Part shown: one piece after another, positions 1-7,851 of the stretch | How the letters are laid out: every line of letters begins with the position of its first letter | Position numbering within the stretch: the stretch's first letter is position 1 | NCBI GenBank assembly: GCA_002770955.1 | Contig: PCUH01000223.1 | Coordinates: 1 to 13,028 of the forward strand | DNA length: 13,028 bases | Reading direction: 5' to 3' | Source of the DNA: Flavobacteriales bacterium CG18_big_fil_WC_8_21_14_2_50_32_9 | GTDB taxonomy: Bacteria > Bacteroidota > Bacteroidia > Flavobacteriales_E > Vicingaceae | Notes under the pieces: model-generated | The model's database searches: none | What the model was told of the DNA's origin: nothing | What the model saw: only the letters and a program-made list of their open reading frames with translations | Program-made: the position numbers and the translations under genes

Positions 1-194
1 CTACCTATGTAATGTACACCTGTATCAAAAATGCATTTATCTCTGCTAAAAACCTGAAGATTACCGCCAATTTGATGGTTTTTTTCTAACACAACAACAC
101 TATAGCCTTCCGAAGCAAGAATATAAGCACACGCCAGCCCACCTAAGCCACTGCCAATGATTACAAAATCATATTCTTTTTTATTGAAAGACAT
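1..194 (-). CDS. FAD-dependent oxidoreductase, phytoene desaturase/retinol saturase-like (N-terminal part only)
   Basis: Partial gene entering from the left edge; 64 N-terminal residues are readable on the minus strand from the ATG at 194-192. They contain a dinucleotide-binding Rossmann start, VIIGSGLGGLACAYILASEG (residues 11-30), with the GxGxxG signature, an acidic strand end VVVLEK (33-38), and then FDTGVHYIG (56-64). The last motif is typical of the carotenoid desaturase / all-trans-retinol saturase branch of FAD/NAD(P)-binding amine-oxidase-like proteins. It starts 3 bases after the stop of the 1277-residue exporter fusion, so the two are surely co-transcribed. Such oxidoreductases occur in flexirubin/aryl polyene clusters, but their exact step is not clear; desaturation or isomerisation of the polyene chain is an inference. 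The C-terminal substrate domain lies outside the window, so family assignment is good but substrate unknown. Confidence 0.85.
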   Translation of the reverse strand, partial: MSFNKKEYDFVIIGSGLGGLACAYILASEGYSVVVLEKNHQIGGNLQVFSRDKCIFDTGVHYIG

Positions 195-197
195 ATT

Positions 198-3100
198 TTA
201 TAATTTTTTTAAGATAAAAAGTACGTTAGATGTTTTTTTAGAATGTTGAATTAACTCACACGTAAATCCATTTTCTTGAGCAAAGGTGTAAATATATTTT
301 GAAGAAAAGAAATGAAAATCTTCTTCTTTTTTGTTGAAACCAAAAAATTTGGTGGATAGTTTTTCCGAAAGCTCTGTATTTTTATGTTTTTCCTTAAAAT
401 CTGTAATGCCATCACGAATTAAAATAATTCCTTTTTCATTCAAATTTGAAGCACATTTTTTGAGAAGTTGAAATTGTTTTTCTTCCGAAAAATAGTGTAG
501 TACGTCATTTAATAAAATAGCATCTTGCTTTTCAAAAGCATAACTAAACACATCGGTATTTATAAAAGTCAGGTTTTCTGTTTTGTCAAATCCATTGGAG
601 GCAATATTAATTTTTTCAGCATCGTAGTCCAATCCTATTAGTTGCCTATTTTCATCTTTATAATGTAGGAAGTAGGACAAATAACCATAACCACAACCCA
701 CATCTAAAATGGAGTGTTTTTCATGCAGCAATGTGTTGTAGAAGTCATAATTTTTGGCTTCCATTTTCCATTTTATTTTTATATACCATTCGGTAATAGG
801 TCCTTTATAAACATAATTTGCAAAAACTCGAGAAAACAATCCGCTACTATTTTCTTGCTCATCTTTAAATTGCAAAAATTCTTTTTTATAATAAGATGAA
901 ATAGATTTTGTTCTTCGTCCGAAATCATCTCCCCAAGAAAGGTCGTTGGCTTTAATTCGAGGGAGTATTTTCATGTTTAACGAACCATGTTTAACAAAAT
1001 ACTCTGATTTGGGCAACACATAAGAAGCTCCATGAATCAACACAGGTGTAATGTCTAAATTTAATTCTTGAGCTATGAAAAATGCACCTTTATGAAACCT
1101 TCTTATTGTGTCATTTTCTGACCTGGATCCTTCAGGAAAAATAACGATAGAATATCCATTATCAATTCTCGATTGTATAATTTTTAAGTTTTCTTCAGGG
1201 CTTTTACCTATATAAATATATCCAACATATCGAACAATAGGACCGAACAATATGGAATTGTAAACCCAGTCTTTTACTACAATAATCACTTTTGGGGTGA
1301 GCATGATTAATAGTAAAATGTCTAAAAAAGAAGTGTGATTAGAAATAATAATAGAAGGATGTTTAAAATCTAAATTTTCTTTATTGATGATTCTTTTTTT
1401 AACGTGAAATGCTGAATAAATTACACTTCCTGCAGAAATTGAAAGCACGGAATTTAATAAATAACGCTTATTTTTTTTTGGTATTGGCAATAAAAGTAAA
1501 ATAAGCAACACAACATAAGCGACCAAACAACCTACAACAAACCACGAAAATTCAAAAACTGAAACAATAAATGCAATGAATGAAACAGGCGTTTTTTTGT
1601 GATTTACTCTGTTTTGTATAAACAAATTAAATAACAACGGTTGAACAACTATTGAGATAAATAAGATGCATCCAATTCCTAGCACACTAATAATAGATAT
1701 TGAATTGATTGCTGGATGTTTGGCAAAAAACAGTACTCCTAAACCAACCATAGTGGTTATTGCAGATAAAACTATTGCTTGATTGTAAGCATTTAAAGAG
1801 TTCTTTTTGTATTTGTATTTGTTTAATAATCCATCTGTTATAAAAATACTAAAATCATCACCTAAACCAAAAATGAATGTAGCGATAACAATATTTACAA
1901 AATTGAAATTGATATTGAAAATAGAAGCTAATCCTAAAATCCATATCCAACTTATTACCATTGGAATAAAAGTGAAAAGCGTTAATTCTATTCTTCCATA
2001 AATGATTAATAAACTAAAAAACACAAGCAGTGATGAAACTAACAGTATAAAATTAAAATCTTTTTTAACAGTTGCTAATAAATCAATAGCAATTTCAGAT
2101 TTATTAAAGACAAACACATTGTTTAGTTGTTCAATTTCAGTTTGCACTTCAGCAATAAATTTTTTATCAACAATAATTGAGCTTACAATGGTTGTTTTTT
2201 CAGGTTTTATATTGATTAGTTTATCTATTTCAAATAGTTTTATTAGGTGTTCATTATCAACATTAATATGGTTTAGATTTGTTGAATCTGAAATCCAATT
2301 TTTAAAAGAACTAAAAGCACTTTCACTAAAACCTAAACTATCAGAGATAGAATCAAAAGAGGTAAATAAATCTTTTTTATGGGTTGACCAAAAATTCTCC
2401 CAAATCGATAATTTATGTACCGCAATAGAATCGGGTATGATAAATTTACTTATCGATAAGGATGATTTTATTTTATTTTCAGCTTCTAACTGTTGAATTT
2501 TTTGGTAGAGGTTGTAATTAGAAATATTGGCTTGTTCAAAGGTGTTTGCTTCAGCAAAAATGAATAGTTTCTTTTCATTTTCGGGGTTTATTCCAACAAA
2601 TTTTTCTTCTTTATCTTTTAAATCTTGTTGATGATAACTTAGATTGTCAATGTTTCCATCAAATTTCACATTGAAAGAATGATAAAGGAAAAAACCTGTT
2701 AAAATTAGTATTACAACCAGCAAAAAGGAATTGGTTTTTTTTGAAAATCGTATAGGAATATTAAAATTTATTGTGCTTATTTCTAAAAGTTTGAAATTTA
2801 TTAAGTTCAGTATAACGGGCAGGCAAATTAATGTAAAAAATAAAGCACCTAAAATACTTAATGCGGCAACCAGACCAAAATCCTGAAGAATAGTTGAGTT
2901 GGTAAATAAAAGAGCTATAAAAGCCATAAATGTTGTCGCTCCCCCTGTTATTAATGGAAAAGAAATATCATTAATTGTTTCTTCAATTGATTTTGAATGT
3001 TGCAAATGCGTGAAAAAATGAAAGCAGAAATCAATTACAATTCCAAAAACAACAGCTCCAGTTGCCAGTGAAATTCCAGAAATTTCACCTTTGAAAAAAC

Positions 3101-4031
3101 CAATAAATCCTAGAGCAAACAAGCCCCCAAAGAGAACAGGAAGCATGAAAAATATTGGAATAAATAGCTTTCTGTAAACTACAAAAAGAATAAAGAGGAT
3201 GCTAATTAACGTAATTATAATGGTTAAAAAAGAATCTTTTTTTATTTGAACGCTATTTTCAGCACTTATCATAAATGTGCCAAAATAGTCCATCGTGTTT
3301 TCTGGATGAATGGAATTCCATTTCGATTTAAAATGATTTAAACCTTTATACAAAGCCACATTTCTTTTGTTGTCCGAAATAGCAAAATTGGGTTGGGCAG
3401 TAATAAAAAGAAACTTTTTATCGTCCGAAAAAACAAACCCATTTTCAATGGTAATGTTTGAAAAATTGGTGTTTTTTTCGAGTGTTTTAAAAAAACTACT
3501 CGAAATATAAAGTGGGTCATTAAGTATAAACTCTTTCAAAACAAAACCACTAGGCGACAATAAGTTTTGCTGAGCATGAATTAAACTTGTTCTAATTGTA
3601 TCTTTTTTAATTTTATTTTCAATTGATTCATAATAGACATCGTCAATGAAAACTGGAAAATTTTGGTGGTAATAAGCATACACTTCTTTTTCAACATCGG
3701 GTCTTTGAATAACCAAATTGCTAATTAAACCTTGAACAGAAGTTGAAATAGAATCAGAAAAAATGGTAGTGAGATTTTCAATTTCTTCCTCTGTTGTTTC
3801 GGAAACAGCAATAGAAATAATGAGTTGATTGCTTAAATTTTCTTGATCAATAAATTTAAAAAAGTTAGCGTAAGCATTTCCCTTTGGGAAGGTTGAAAAA
3901 ATATTTTCATTCAAACTTAATTTAGAGGCACCGTAAGAAAGCACGCTCAAAATGGCAATAATTAGTAACCCGAAAACATATTTTCGGTTAGATAAGAAAT
4001 AGATAAGCTGATTTATTCCTTTCCCAAGCAT
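198..4031 (-). CDS. Trifunctional fusion: MMPL/RND-type exporter + PlsC-like acyltransferase + SAM methyltransferase
   Basis: A 1277-residue inner-membrane protein with three joined parts. Residues ~1-805 are an MMPL/RND-type transporter: one membrane helix (~17-35), a periplasmic domain (~40-260), a helix cluster (~267-410) with the buried acidic motif GIVIDFCFHF (330-339), a helix (~434-451), a second periplasmic domain (~455-655), and a second helix cluster (~658-800) with GLGDDFSIF (722-730). A hydrophobic linker (~815-850) leads to a lysophospholipid acyltransferase domain (~885-1050) with the HX4D motif NHTSFLD (H899, D904) and FPEGSR (965-970). Residues ~1090-1277 form a class I methyltransferase with motif I ILDVGCGYGY (1108-1117) and LLNDVLHYF (1173-1181). 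Proteins of this three-domain layout are known from Bacteroidota pigment clusters. Likely role: export or lipid attachment of the aryl polyene and O- or C-methylation; the substrate is inferred. No frameshift or stop separates the domains. First gene of the leftward operon. Confidence 0.93.
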   Translation of the reverse strand: MLGKGINQLIYFLSNRKYVFGLLIIAILSVLSYGASKLSLNENIFSTFPKGNAYANFFKFIDQENLSNQLIISIAVSETTEEEIENLTTIFSDSISTSVQGLISNLVIQRPDVEKEVYAYYHQNFPVFIDDVYYESIENKIKKDTIRTSLIHAQQNLLSPSGFVLKEFILNDPLYISSSFFKTLEKNTNFSNITIENGFVFSDDKKFLFITAQPNFAISDNKRNVALYKGLNHFKSKWNSIHPENTMDYFGTFMISAENSVQIKKDSFLTIIITLISILFILFVVYRKLFIPIFFMLPVLFGGLFALGFIGFFKGEISGISLATGAVVFGIVIDFCFHFFTHLQHSKSIEETINDISFPLITGGATTFMAFIALLFTNSTILQDFGLVAALSILGALFFTLICLPVILNLINFKLLEISTINFNIPIRFSKKTNSFLLVVILILTGFFLYHSFNVKFDGNIDNLSYHQQDLKDKEEKFVGINPENEKKLFIFAEANTFEQANISNYNLYQKIQQLEAENKIKSSLSISKFIIPDSIAVHKLSIWENFWSTHKKDLFTSFDSISDSLGFSESAFSSFKNWISDSTNLNHINVDNEHLIKLFEIDKLINIKPEKTTIVSSIIVDKKFIAEVQTEIEQLNNVFVFNKSEIAIDLLATVKKDFNFILLVSSLLVFFSLLIIYGRIELTLFTFIPMVISWIWILGLASIFNINFNFVNIVIATFIFGLGDDFSIFITDGLLNKYKYKKNSLNAYNQAIVLSAITTMVGLGVLFFAKHPAINSISIISVLGIGCILFISIVVQPLLFNLFIQNRVNHKKTPVSFIAFIVSVFEFSWFVVGCLVAYVVLLILLLLPIPKKNKRYLLNSVLSISAGSVIYSAFHVKKRIINKENLDFKHPSIIISNHTSFLDILLLIMLTPKVIIVVKDWVYNSILFGPIVRYVGYIYIGKSPEENLKIIQSRIDNGYSIVIFPEGSRSENDTIRRFHKGAFFIAQELNLDITPVLIHGASYVLPKSEYFVKHGSLNMKILPRIKANDLSWGDDFGRRTKSISSYYKKEFLQFKDEQENSSGLFSRVFANYVYKGPITEWYIKIKWKMEAKNYDFYNTLLHEKHSILDVGCGYGYLSYFLHYKDENRQLIGLDYDAEKINIASNGFDKTENLTFINTDVFSYAFEKQDAILLNDVLHYFSEEKQFQLLKKCASNLNEKGIILIRDGITDFKEKHKNTELSEKLSTKFFGFNKKEEDFHFFSSKYIYTFAQENGFTCELIQHSKKTSNVLFILKKL

Positions 4032-4047
4032 TTTATCAAGTTTAGAC

Positions 4048-4100
4048 TATACTCAAACTTAGCTAATTTTCGGAAGAAAAGATGTTTAGTTTGAGTTATA
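4048..4100. repeat. Inverted-repeat unit I (operator-like), tandem with unit II
   Basis: Left arm TATACTCAAACT (4048-4059) and right arm AGTTTGAGTTATA (4088-4100) are reverse complements except for one extra A in the right-hand copy. The inner 9 bases, ACTCAAACT / AGTTTGAGT, match perfectly. The 28-base spacer contains ATTTTCGGAAGAAAAG (4066-4081), which has a counterpart in unit II. The unit lies 17 bases upstream of the exporter fusion start, and its left arm overlaps a minus-strand -7-like box. Binding of a dimeric regulator, giving repression of the leftward operon, is an inference. Confidence 0.7.
4054..4061 (-). promoter_or_regulatory. Possible -7 box for the leftward operon
   Basis: Read on the minus strand this is TAAGTTTG, a full match to the Bacteroidota -7 consensus TAnnTTTG, 22 bases upstream of the exporter fusion start. 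No TTG was found at the expected 17-23 base spacing for a -33 box, so support is one-sided. It overlaps the left arm of inverted-repeat unit I. Confidence 0.35.
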
Positions 4101-4151
4101 CTCGAAACCAAAATGTATCTATTTTCCGAAAAGTTATTAGGTTTCGGTATA
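4097..4151. repeat. Inverted-repeat unit II (operator-like), tandem with unit I
   Basis: Left arm TATACTCGAAACC (4097-4109) and right arm GGTTTCGGTATA (4140-4151) are reverse complements apart from one extra T in the left arm. The inner 7 bases CGAAACC / GGTTTCG are perfect. The spacer holds ATTTTCCGAAAAG (4121-4133), similar to the centre of unit I. Length is 55 bases against 53 for unit I, and the units share the bases TATA at 4097-4100. The same layout (TATAC-type arm, TTTTC/GAAAAG centre, mirrored arm) repeated twice suggests paired binding sites for one regulator or an old tandem duplication. Confidence 0.7.
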
Positions 4152-4328
4152 TTTTTTTCAATATGCAAACTAAATTAAATTTCTATAATAATTTTGTGTT
4201 TATTCAATATAAATGAAATCAAATAAAAAATAAGTTAAACAATTCAACATCAATATTTTATTAACATCATTAGAGATTTAAGTAGCTAATATCTCAAAAT
4301 AATTTTTATGAAGTTTGTTTATAATATC

Positions 4329-4336
4329 TATATTTG
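4329..4336 (+). promoter_or_regulatory. Possible -7 box for the rightward biosynthetic operon
   Basis: TATATTTG fits the Bacteroidota -7 consensus TAnnTTTG and ends 32 bases before the ammonia-lyase ATG, giving a plausible short leader. The nearest upstream TTG (4315-4317) is only 11 bases away, not the usual 17-23, so the -33 box is weak or absent. A second TAnnTTTG match, TAATTTTG at 4189-4196, also lacks a well-spaced TTG and would give a long leader of roughly 165 bases. Confidence 0.35.
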
Positions 4337-4368
4337 TCCCTTTTATTTAAAATTGGTATAAATAACAA

Positions 4369-5895
4369 ATGCAAAGATTAACAATAGAACAAGCCCAACA
4401 AATTGTTTTTAATGGAAAGGATATTGAGTTAACGAAAAACACAATTGAAACCATAAAAAAATCGTTTGTTTTTTTAACTTCTTTTTCTAAAGACAAAATT
4501 ATATATGGAATTAATACAGGTTTTGGACCAATGGCTCAATTTAGAATAGAGCCAGAAGAACTGAATCAATTACAATATAATTTAATAAGAAGTCATGCCA
4601 GTGGCTCTGGAAATGTGCTTTCACCAATTTATGTAAGAAGCGTTATTTTAGCACGGTTAAATGCGTTTTTACAGGGAAATTCAGGAATTAGTCCAGAAGT
4701 TGTTTCACAGTTGCATCTATTTTTAAAACACAACATCACTCCAGAAATATTCGAACATGGAAGCGTAGGAGCTAGTGGTGATTTGGTTCAACTTTCTCAT
4801 TTAGCAATGGCATTAATTGGCGAAGGATATGTGTATGAAAATAACGAACGAGTTAAAACAAGTGAGGTATTAAAAAAACATAAAATAGAGCCACTAAAAC
4901 TAAATTTAAGAGATGGTTTAGGAATTATTAATGGAACATCTTGCATGACAGGAATAGCCCTTGTTAATCTTACTTATGCCAAAAGATTATTAATGCATGC
5001 AATCACAGCCTCATCAATAATTAATGAAATTATTGAATCTTTTGATGATTCTTTTTCTAAGGAATTAAATGCCGTTAAGTTGCATCCCGGTCAAAATTTC
5101 ATTGCCAAAGAAATGAGGGAGTTTTTGAAAGATAGCAAGCTAATTAGAAAACGAGAAGAACTTTTTAAAGACGATGCAGAGTTGCAACGAAGAGAATTTA
5201 AAAAGAAAATTCAAGAGTATTATTCCATTCGGTGTGTACCGCAAATTTTAGGGCCTATAATTGACACGCTTAATTATGCCGAAAATGTTGTGGAAAATGA
5301 GTTAAATTCTACGAACGATAATCCAATTATAAATATAGATGTCCAAAATGTTTTTCATGGAGGTAATTTTCATGGAGATTATATTTCATTAGAAATGGAT
5401 AAGGTAAAAATTAGTTTAACAAAACTATCCATGCTAATGGAACGCCAATTAAACTTTTTATTAAACCATCGATTAAATGATAAATTTCCTCCATTTTTAA
5501 ATGCAGGTAAACTCGGTTTAAATTTTGGATTTCAAGGCATACAATACACTGCTACATCAACAACTGCCGAAAGTCAAGCGTTGAGTAATTCCATGTACGT
5601 TCACAGTATTCCAAACAACAACGATAATCAAGATTTAGTGAGCATGGGAACAAACAGTGCTTTGATGGCAAGGCAAGTGTTGGAAAATACGTATCAAGTT
5701 ATGGCAATTCATTTAATGGCTATTTGTCAGGCAATAGATTTACTTAGCGAAGATGAAAAATCGAAATTATCAACAAAAACAAAAAAAGTGTATGGTGAAA
5801 TTAGAAAAATTGCTATTTTTATAACCGATGATTGTTCTCAATCGGAAGCAATACATAATGTAACTAAATTTATAAAAGAAAATTCACTCGTTTGA
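4369..5895 (+). CDS. Tyrosine ammonia-lyase (HAL/PAL family, MIO enzyme)
   Basis: 508 residues, the normal length for the bacterial histidine/tyrosine ammonia-lyase family. It should deaminate tyrosine to 4-coumarate, the aryl starter of the pigment, in the cytosol. Visible motifs: catalytic Tyr in IIYGINTGFG (Y46), the Ala-Ser-Gly triad in GSVGASGDLVQLSHLA (A135-S136-G137) that cyclises to the MIO cofactor, NGTSCMTG, STNDNPI, FHGGNFHGDY, and the C-terminal SIPNNNDNQDLVSMGTNSA. The substrate-selectivity pair in NLIRSHASG is S75-H76. Ser-His is the classic pair of histidine-specific enzymes, but the characterised Flavobacterium johnsoniae tyrosine lyase, recalled from memory, has the same NLIRSH block and is very similar throughout. 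Pigment-cluster context therefore favours tyrosine. First gene of the rightward operon; the A-rich start ATAACAAATG has no Shine-Dalgarno box, usual for Bacteroidota. Histidine lyase remains the alternative. Confidence 0.9.
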   Translation: MQRLTIEQAQQIVFNGKDIELTKNTIETIKKSFVFLTSFSKDKIIYGINTGFGPMAQFRIEPEELNQLQYNLIRSHASGSGNVLSPIYVRSVILARLNAFLQGNSGISPEVVSQLHLFLKHNITPEIFEHGSVGASGDLVQLSHLAMALIGEGYVYENNERVKTSEVLKKHKIEPLKLNLRDGLGIINGTSCMTGIALVNLTYAKRLLMHAITASSIINEIIESFDDSFSKELNAVKLHPGQNFIAKEMREFLKDSKLIRKREELFKDDAELQRREFKKKIQEYYSIRCVPQILGPIIDTLNYAENVVENELNSTNDNPIINIDVQNVFHGGNFHGDYISLEMDKVKISLTKLSMLMERQLNFLLNHRLNDKFPPFLNAGKLGLNFGFQGIQYTATSTTAESQALSNSMYVHSIPNNNDNQDLVSMGTNSALMARQVLENTYQVMAIHLMAICQAIDLLSEDEKSKLSTKTKKVYGEIRKIAIFITDDCSQSEAIHNVTKFIKENSLV

Positions 5896-5896
5896 C

Positions 5897-6631
5897 ATGA
5901 AAAATTGTGCATTAATAACAGGAGCATCAAGAGGGTTAGGAAAAGCAATTGCAATTCAACTAGCCTTGGATAATGACTTACATATTTTAATAAATTATTC
6001 TTCTAATGAAAAAGCTGCAGAAGAAACATTAAGTGAAATTGTTAAAAATGGAGGTACTGCCGAAATTCTTAAATTTAATGTGCAAGATAAAGAAAATGTT
6101 GATAAAGCTTTAGAGGAATGGTTTGCTAAAAATCAAGATAAATTTATACGTGTTTTGGTTAATAATGCTGGAATTACCAGAGATGGTCTTTTTATGTGGA
6201 TGCCCGAAAAAGATTGGGACGATGTTATTGATGTTTCTGCAAAAGGAATGTTTAATGTTACACAAAAATTAATTCAACCTATGTTACGAAAAAGACAGGG
6301 AAGAGTAATCAACATCGCATCTTTATCAGGATTAAAAGGAGTTCCAGGTCAAACTAATTATTCAGCAGCAAAAGGAGCAATGATAGGAGCAACAAAAGCC
6401 TTGGCTCAAGAAGTTGCTAAACGAAACATAACCGTTAATGCAGTAGCTCCTGGTTTTATTAAAAGTGATATGACTGAAGAATTTAATGAAGAAGAATATA
6501 AAAAATTAGTCCCTTTAAATCGTTTTGGAAACCCTGAAGAAGTAGCACATTTAGTTAGTTTTTTAGCATCAGAAAAAGCAGCATACATAACGGGAGAAAT
6601 TATTAATATTAACGGAGGGATTTATTCATAA
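5897..6631 (+). CDS. fabG: 3-oxoacyl-ACP reductase, FabG-like SDR (polyene ketoreductase)
   Basis: 244 residues, standard for FabG. It should reduce 3-oxoacyl-ACP to 3-hydroxyacyl-ACP with NADPH during polyene extension. Features: cofactor motif TGASRGLG (8-15), NNAG (89-92), active-site Ser142 in NIAS, Tyr155 and Lys159 in YSAAK, the NAVAPGFIKSDM segment (181-192), and the C-terminal TGEIININGG. The fourth SDR tetrad residue, normally Asn in the N(L/V)xG stretch of helix 4, appears to be Ser114 (DVSAKGMFN). The gene starts 1 base after the ammonia-lyase stop, and its TAA overlaps the next ATG (TAATG), so it is embedded in the operon. It is a pathway paralogue (ApeQ-like) rather than the housekeeping fabG; this rests on its neighbours. 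Confidence 0.92.
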   Translation: MKNCALITGASRGLGKAIAIQLALDNDLHILINYSSNEKAAEETLSEIVKNGGTAEILKFNVQDKENVDKALEEWFAKNQDKFIRVLVNNAGITRDGLFMWMPEKDWDDVIDVSAKGMFNVTQKLIQPMLRKRQGRVINIASLSGLKGVPGQTNYSAAKGAMIGATKALAQEVAKRNITVNAVAPGFIKSDMTEEFNEEEYKKLVPLNRFGNPEEVAHLVSFLASEKAAYITGEIININGGIYS

Positions 6632-7851
6632 TGGAACATAGAGTTGTAATAACAGGTATGGGAATCTATTCTTGTTTAGGTGAAAACTTAAATGATGTAA
6701 GAGATTCCTTATTTCAAGGAAAAAGTGGTGTCATTTACGATGAAATAAGAAAAGATTTCGGTTTTAGGTCAGCACTAACAGGAATGGTGAAAGATCCAGA
6801 TTTAACTCAATTTTTATCGAGAAGACAACGTATTGGAATGCACCAACCAGCGATGTACGCTTATATGGCAACAAAAGAAGCCGTTGAAAATGCAGGGTTA
6901 GATATTGATTTTTTAGAAAAAACTGAAACAGGATTAATTTACGGAAACGATAGTACAGCAGGTTCTGTTGGAGAAACTATTGATAGAATTAGAGAGAAAA
7001 ATGATACAACCCTTGTTGGTAGTGGAGCTATTTTTCAAAATATGAATTGTACTGTTAATATGAACATTTCAACAATTTTTAAATTAAAAGGAATAAATTT
7101 CACATTGAGTGCAGCTTGTGCATCAGGCTCACATTCCATAGGAATGGGATATTTGTTAATAAAACAAGGATTACAAGAGCGAGTGATTTGTGGAGGAGCT
7201 CAAGAAATTAACCCAACAGCAATGGGAAGTTTTGATGGATTAAGCGTTTTTTCCACGAAAGAATCAACTCCAACCAAAGCCTCCAGACCATTTGATAGAG
7301 ACAGAGATGGGTTAATTCCTAGTGGAGGAGCCGCAACAGTAATTTTAGAATCCTACGAATCGGCAATTAAGAGAGGAGTACCTATTTTAGGAGAATTGAT
7401 AGGATACGGATTTTCATCAAACGGAGATCATTTATCAAATCCAAACATTGATGGACAAAATCGTTCATTAAACATGGCATTAAAACAAGCCAATATCGAT
7501 GCTAATAAAATTGATTATATCAACGCTCATGCAACATCAACTCCAGCAGGCGATAGTGTTGAAGCTGAAGCCATCCATAGGGTTTTTGGAGGAAAAGTTG
7601 CCGTAAGTTCAACCAAATCAATGACAGGTCATGAATGTTGGATGGCTGGAGCCAGTGAAGTAGTGTATTCTATGCTGATGATGCAAAATAATTTCATTGC
7701 TCCGAACATAAATTTTGAAAATCCTGATGATACTTCAGCAAAAATTAATATTATTGCAGAAACTAAACAGCAAAAAATAAACTATTTCCTTTCAAATTCA
7801 TTTGGATTTGGAGGAACTAATTCTAGTTTAATTATTAAAAAGATAGATTAA
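6631..7851 (+). CDS. Beta-ketoacyl-ACP synthase 1 (KAS I/II type), catalytic triad intact
   Basis: 406 residues, full length for the FabF/FabB thiolase-fold family. It should condense malonyl-ACP with the growing aryl-polyene chain. The active-site Cys163 lies in LSAACASGSHSIG, His300 in NAHATSTPAGD, Lys329 in SSTKSMTG, and His334 in GHECWMAGASE; the C-terminal gate loop is SNSFGFGGTNSSL (388-400). All catalytic residues are present, so this is a working ketosynthase and not a chain-length factor. The usual ...GHTLGAAG... block is altered to GHECWMAGAS, setting it apart from the other two ketosynthases here. The start overlaps the reductase stop by one base and its own stop overlaps the first carrier-protein ATG, placing it with that ACP. 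It is a candidate main elongating KS (ApeO-like), by inference. Confidence 0.93.
   Translation: MEHRVVITGMGIYSCLGENLNDVRDSLFQGKSGVIYDEIRKDFGFRSALTGMVKDPDLTQFLSRRQRIGMHQPAMYAYMATKEAVENAGLDIDFLEKTETGLIYGNDSTAGSVGETIDRIREKNDTTLVGSGAIFQNMNCTVNMNISTIFKLKGINFTLSAACASGSHSIGMGYLLIKQGLQERVICGGAQEINPTAMGSFDGLSVFSTKESTPTKASRPFDRDRDGLIPSGGAATVILESYESAIKRGVPILGELIGYGFSSNGDHLSNPNIDGQNRSLNMALKQANIDANKIDYINAHATSTPAGDSVEAEAIHRVFGGKVAVSSTKSMTGHECWMAGASEVVYSMLMMQNNFIAPNINFENPDDTSAKINIIAETKQQKINYFLSNSFGFGGTNSSLIIKKID

Larger units (their letters stand above)
4032..4368. promoter_or_regulatory. Divergent intergenic control region
   Basis: 337 bases between the starts of the exporter fusion (leftward) and the ammonia-lyase (rightward). 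No credible ORF or RNA gene is visible. The half next to the exporter gene (4048-4151) holds two tandem inverted-repeat units, described separately. The half next to the lyase is very AT-rich and lacks clear structure except for two boxes fitting the Bacteroidota -7 consensus TAnnTTTG, at 4189-4196 and 4329-4336. As the only sizeable gap in the cluster, and the point where the two operons diverge, it should carry both main promoters. That role follows from position; no regulator gene lies in the window. Confidence 0.75.

Noticed and set aside
714..899. Plus-strand ORF of 61 codons opposite the methyltransferase domain
   Set aside because: Lies wholly inside the minus-strand fusion gene, shows low-complexity Phe/Ile-rich translation and no recognisable motif; antisense shadow.
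1807..2496. Two consecutive plus-strand ORFs (64 and 164 codons) opposite the exporter domain
   Set aside because: Antisense to a clearly coding MMPL domain, Ser/Leu-rich as expected from reverse reading of membrane-protein codons, with no domain.
3338..3520. 60-codon minus-strand ORF in another frame of the exporter gene
   Set aside because: Overlaps a conserved gene in the same direction and has no motif.
6406..6588. Minus-strand ORF of 60 codons inside the ketoreductase gene
   Set aside because: Antisense shadow of a strongly conserved SDR coding region.
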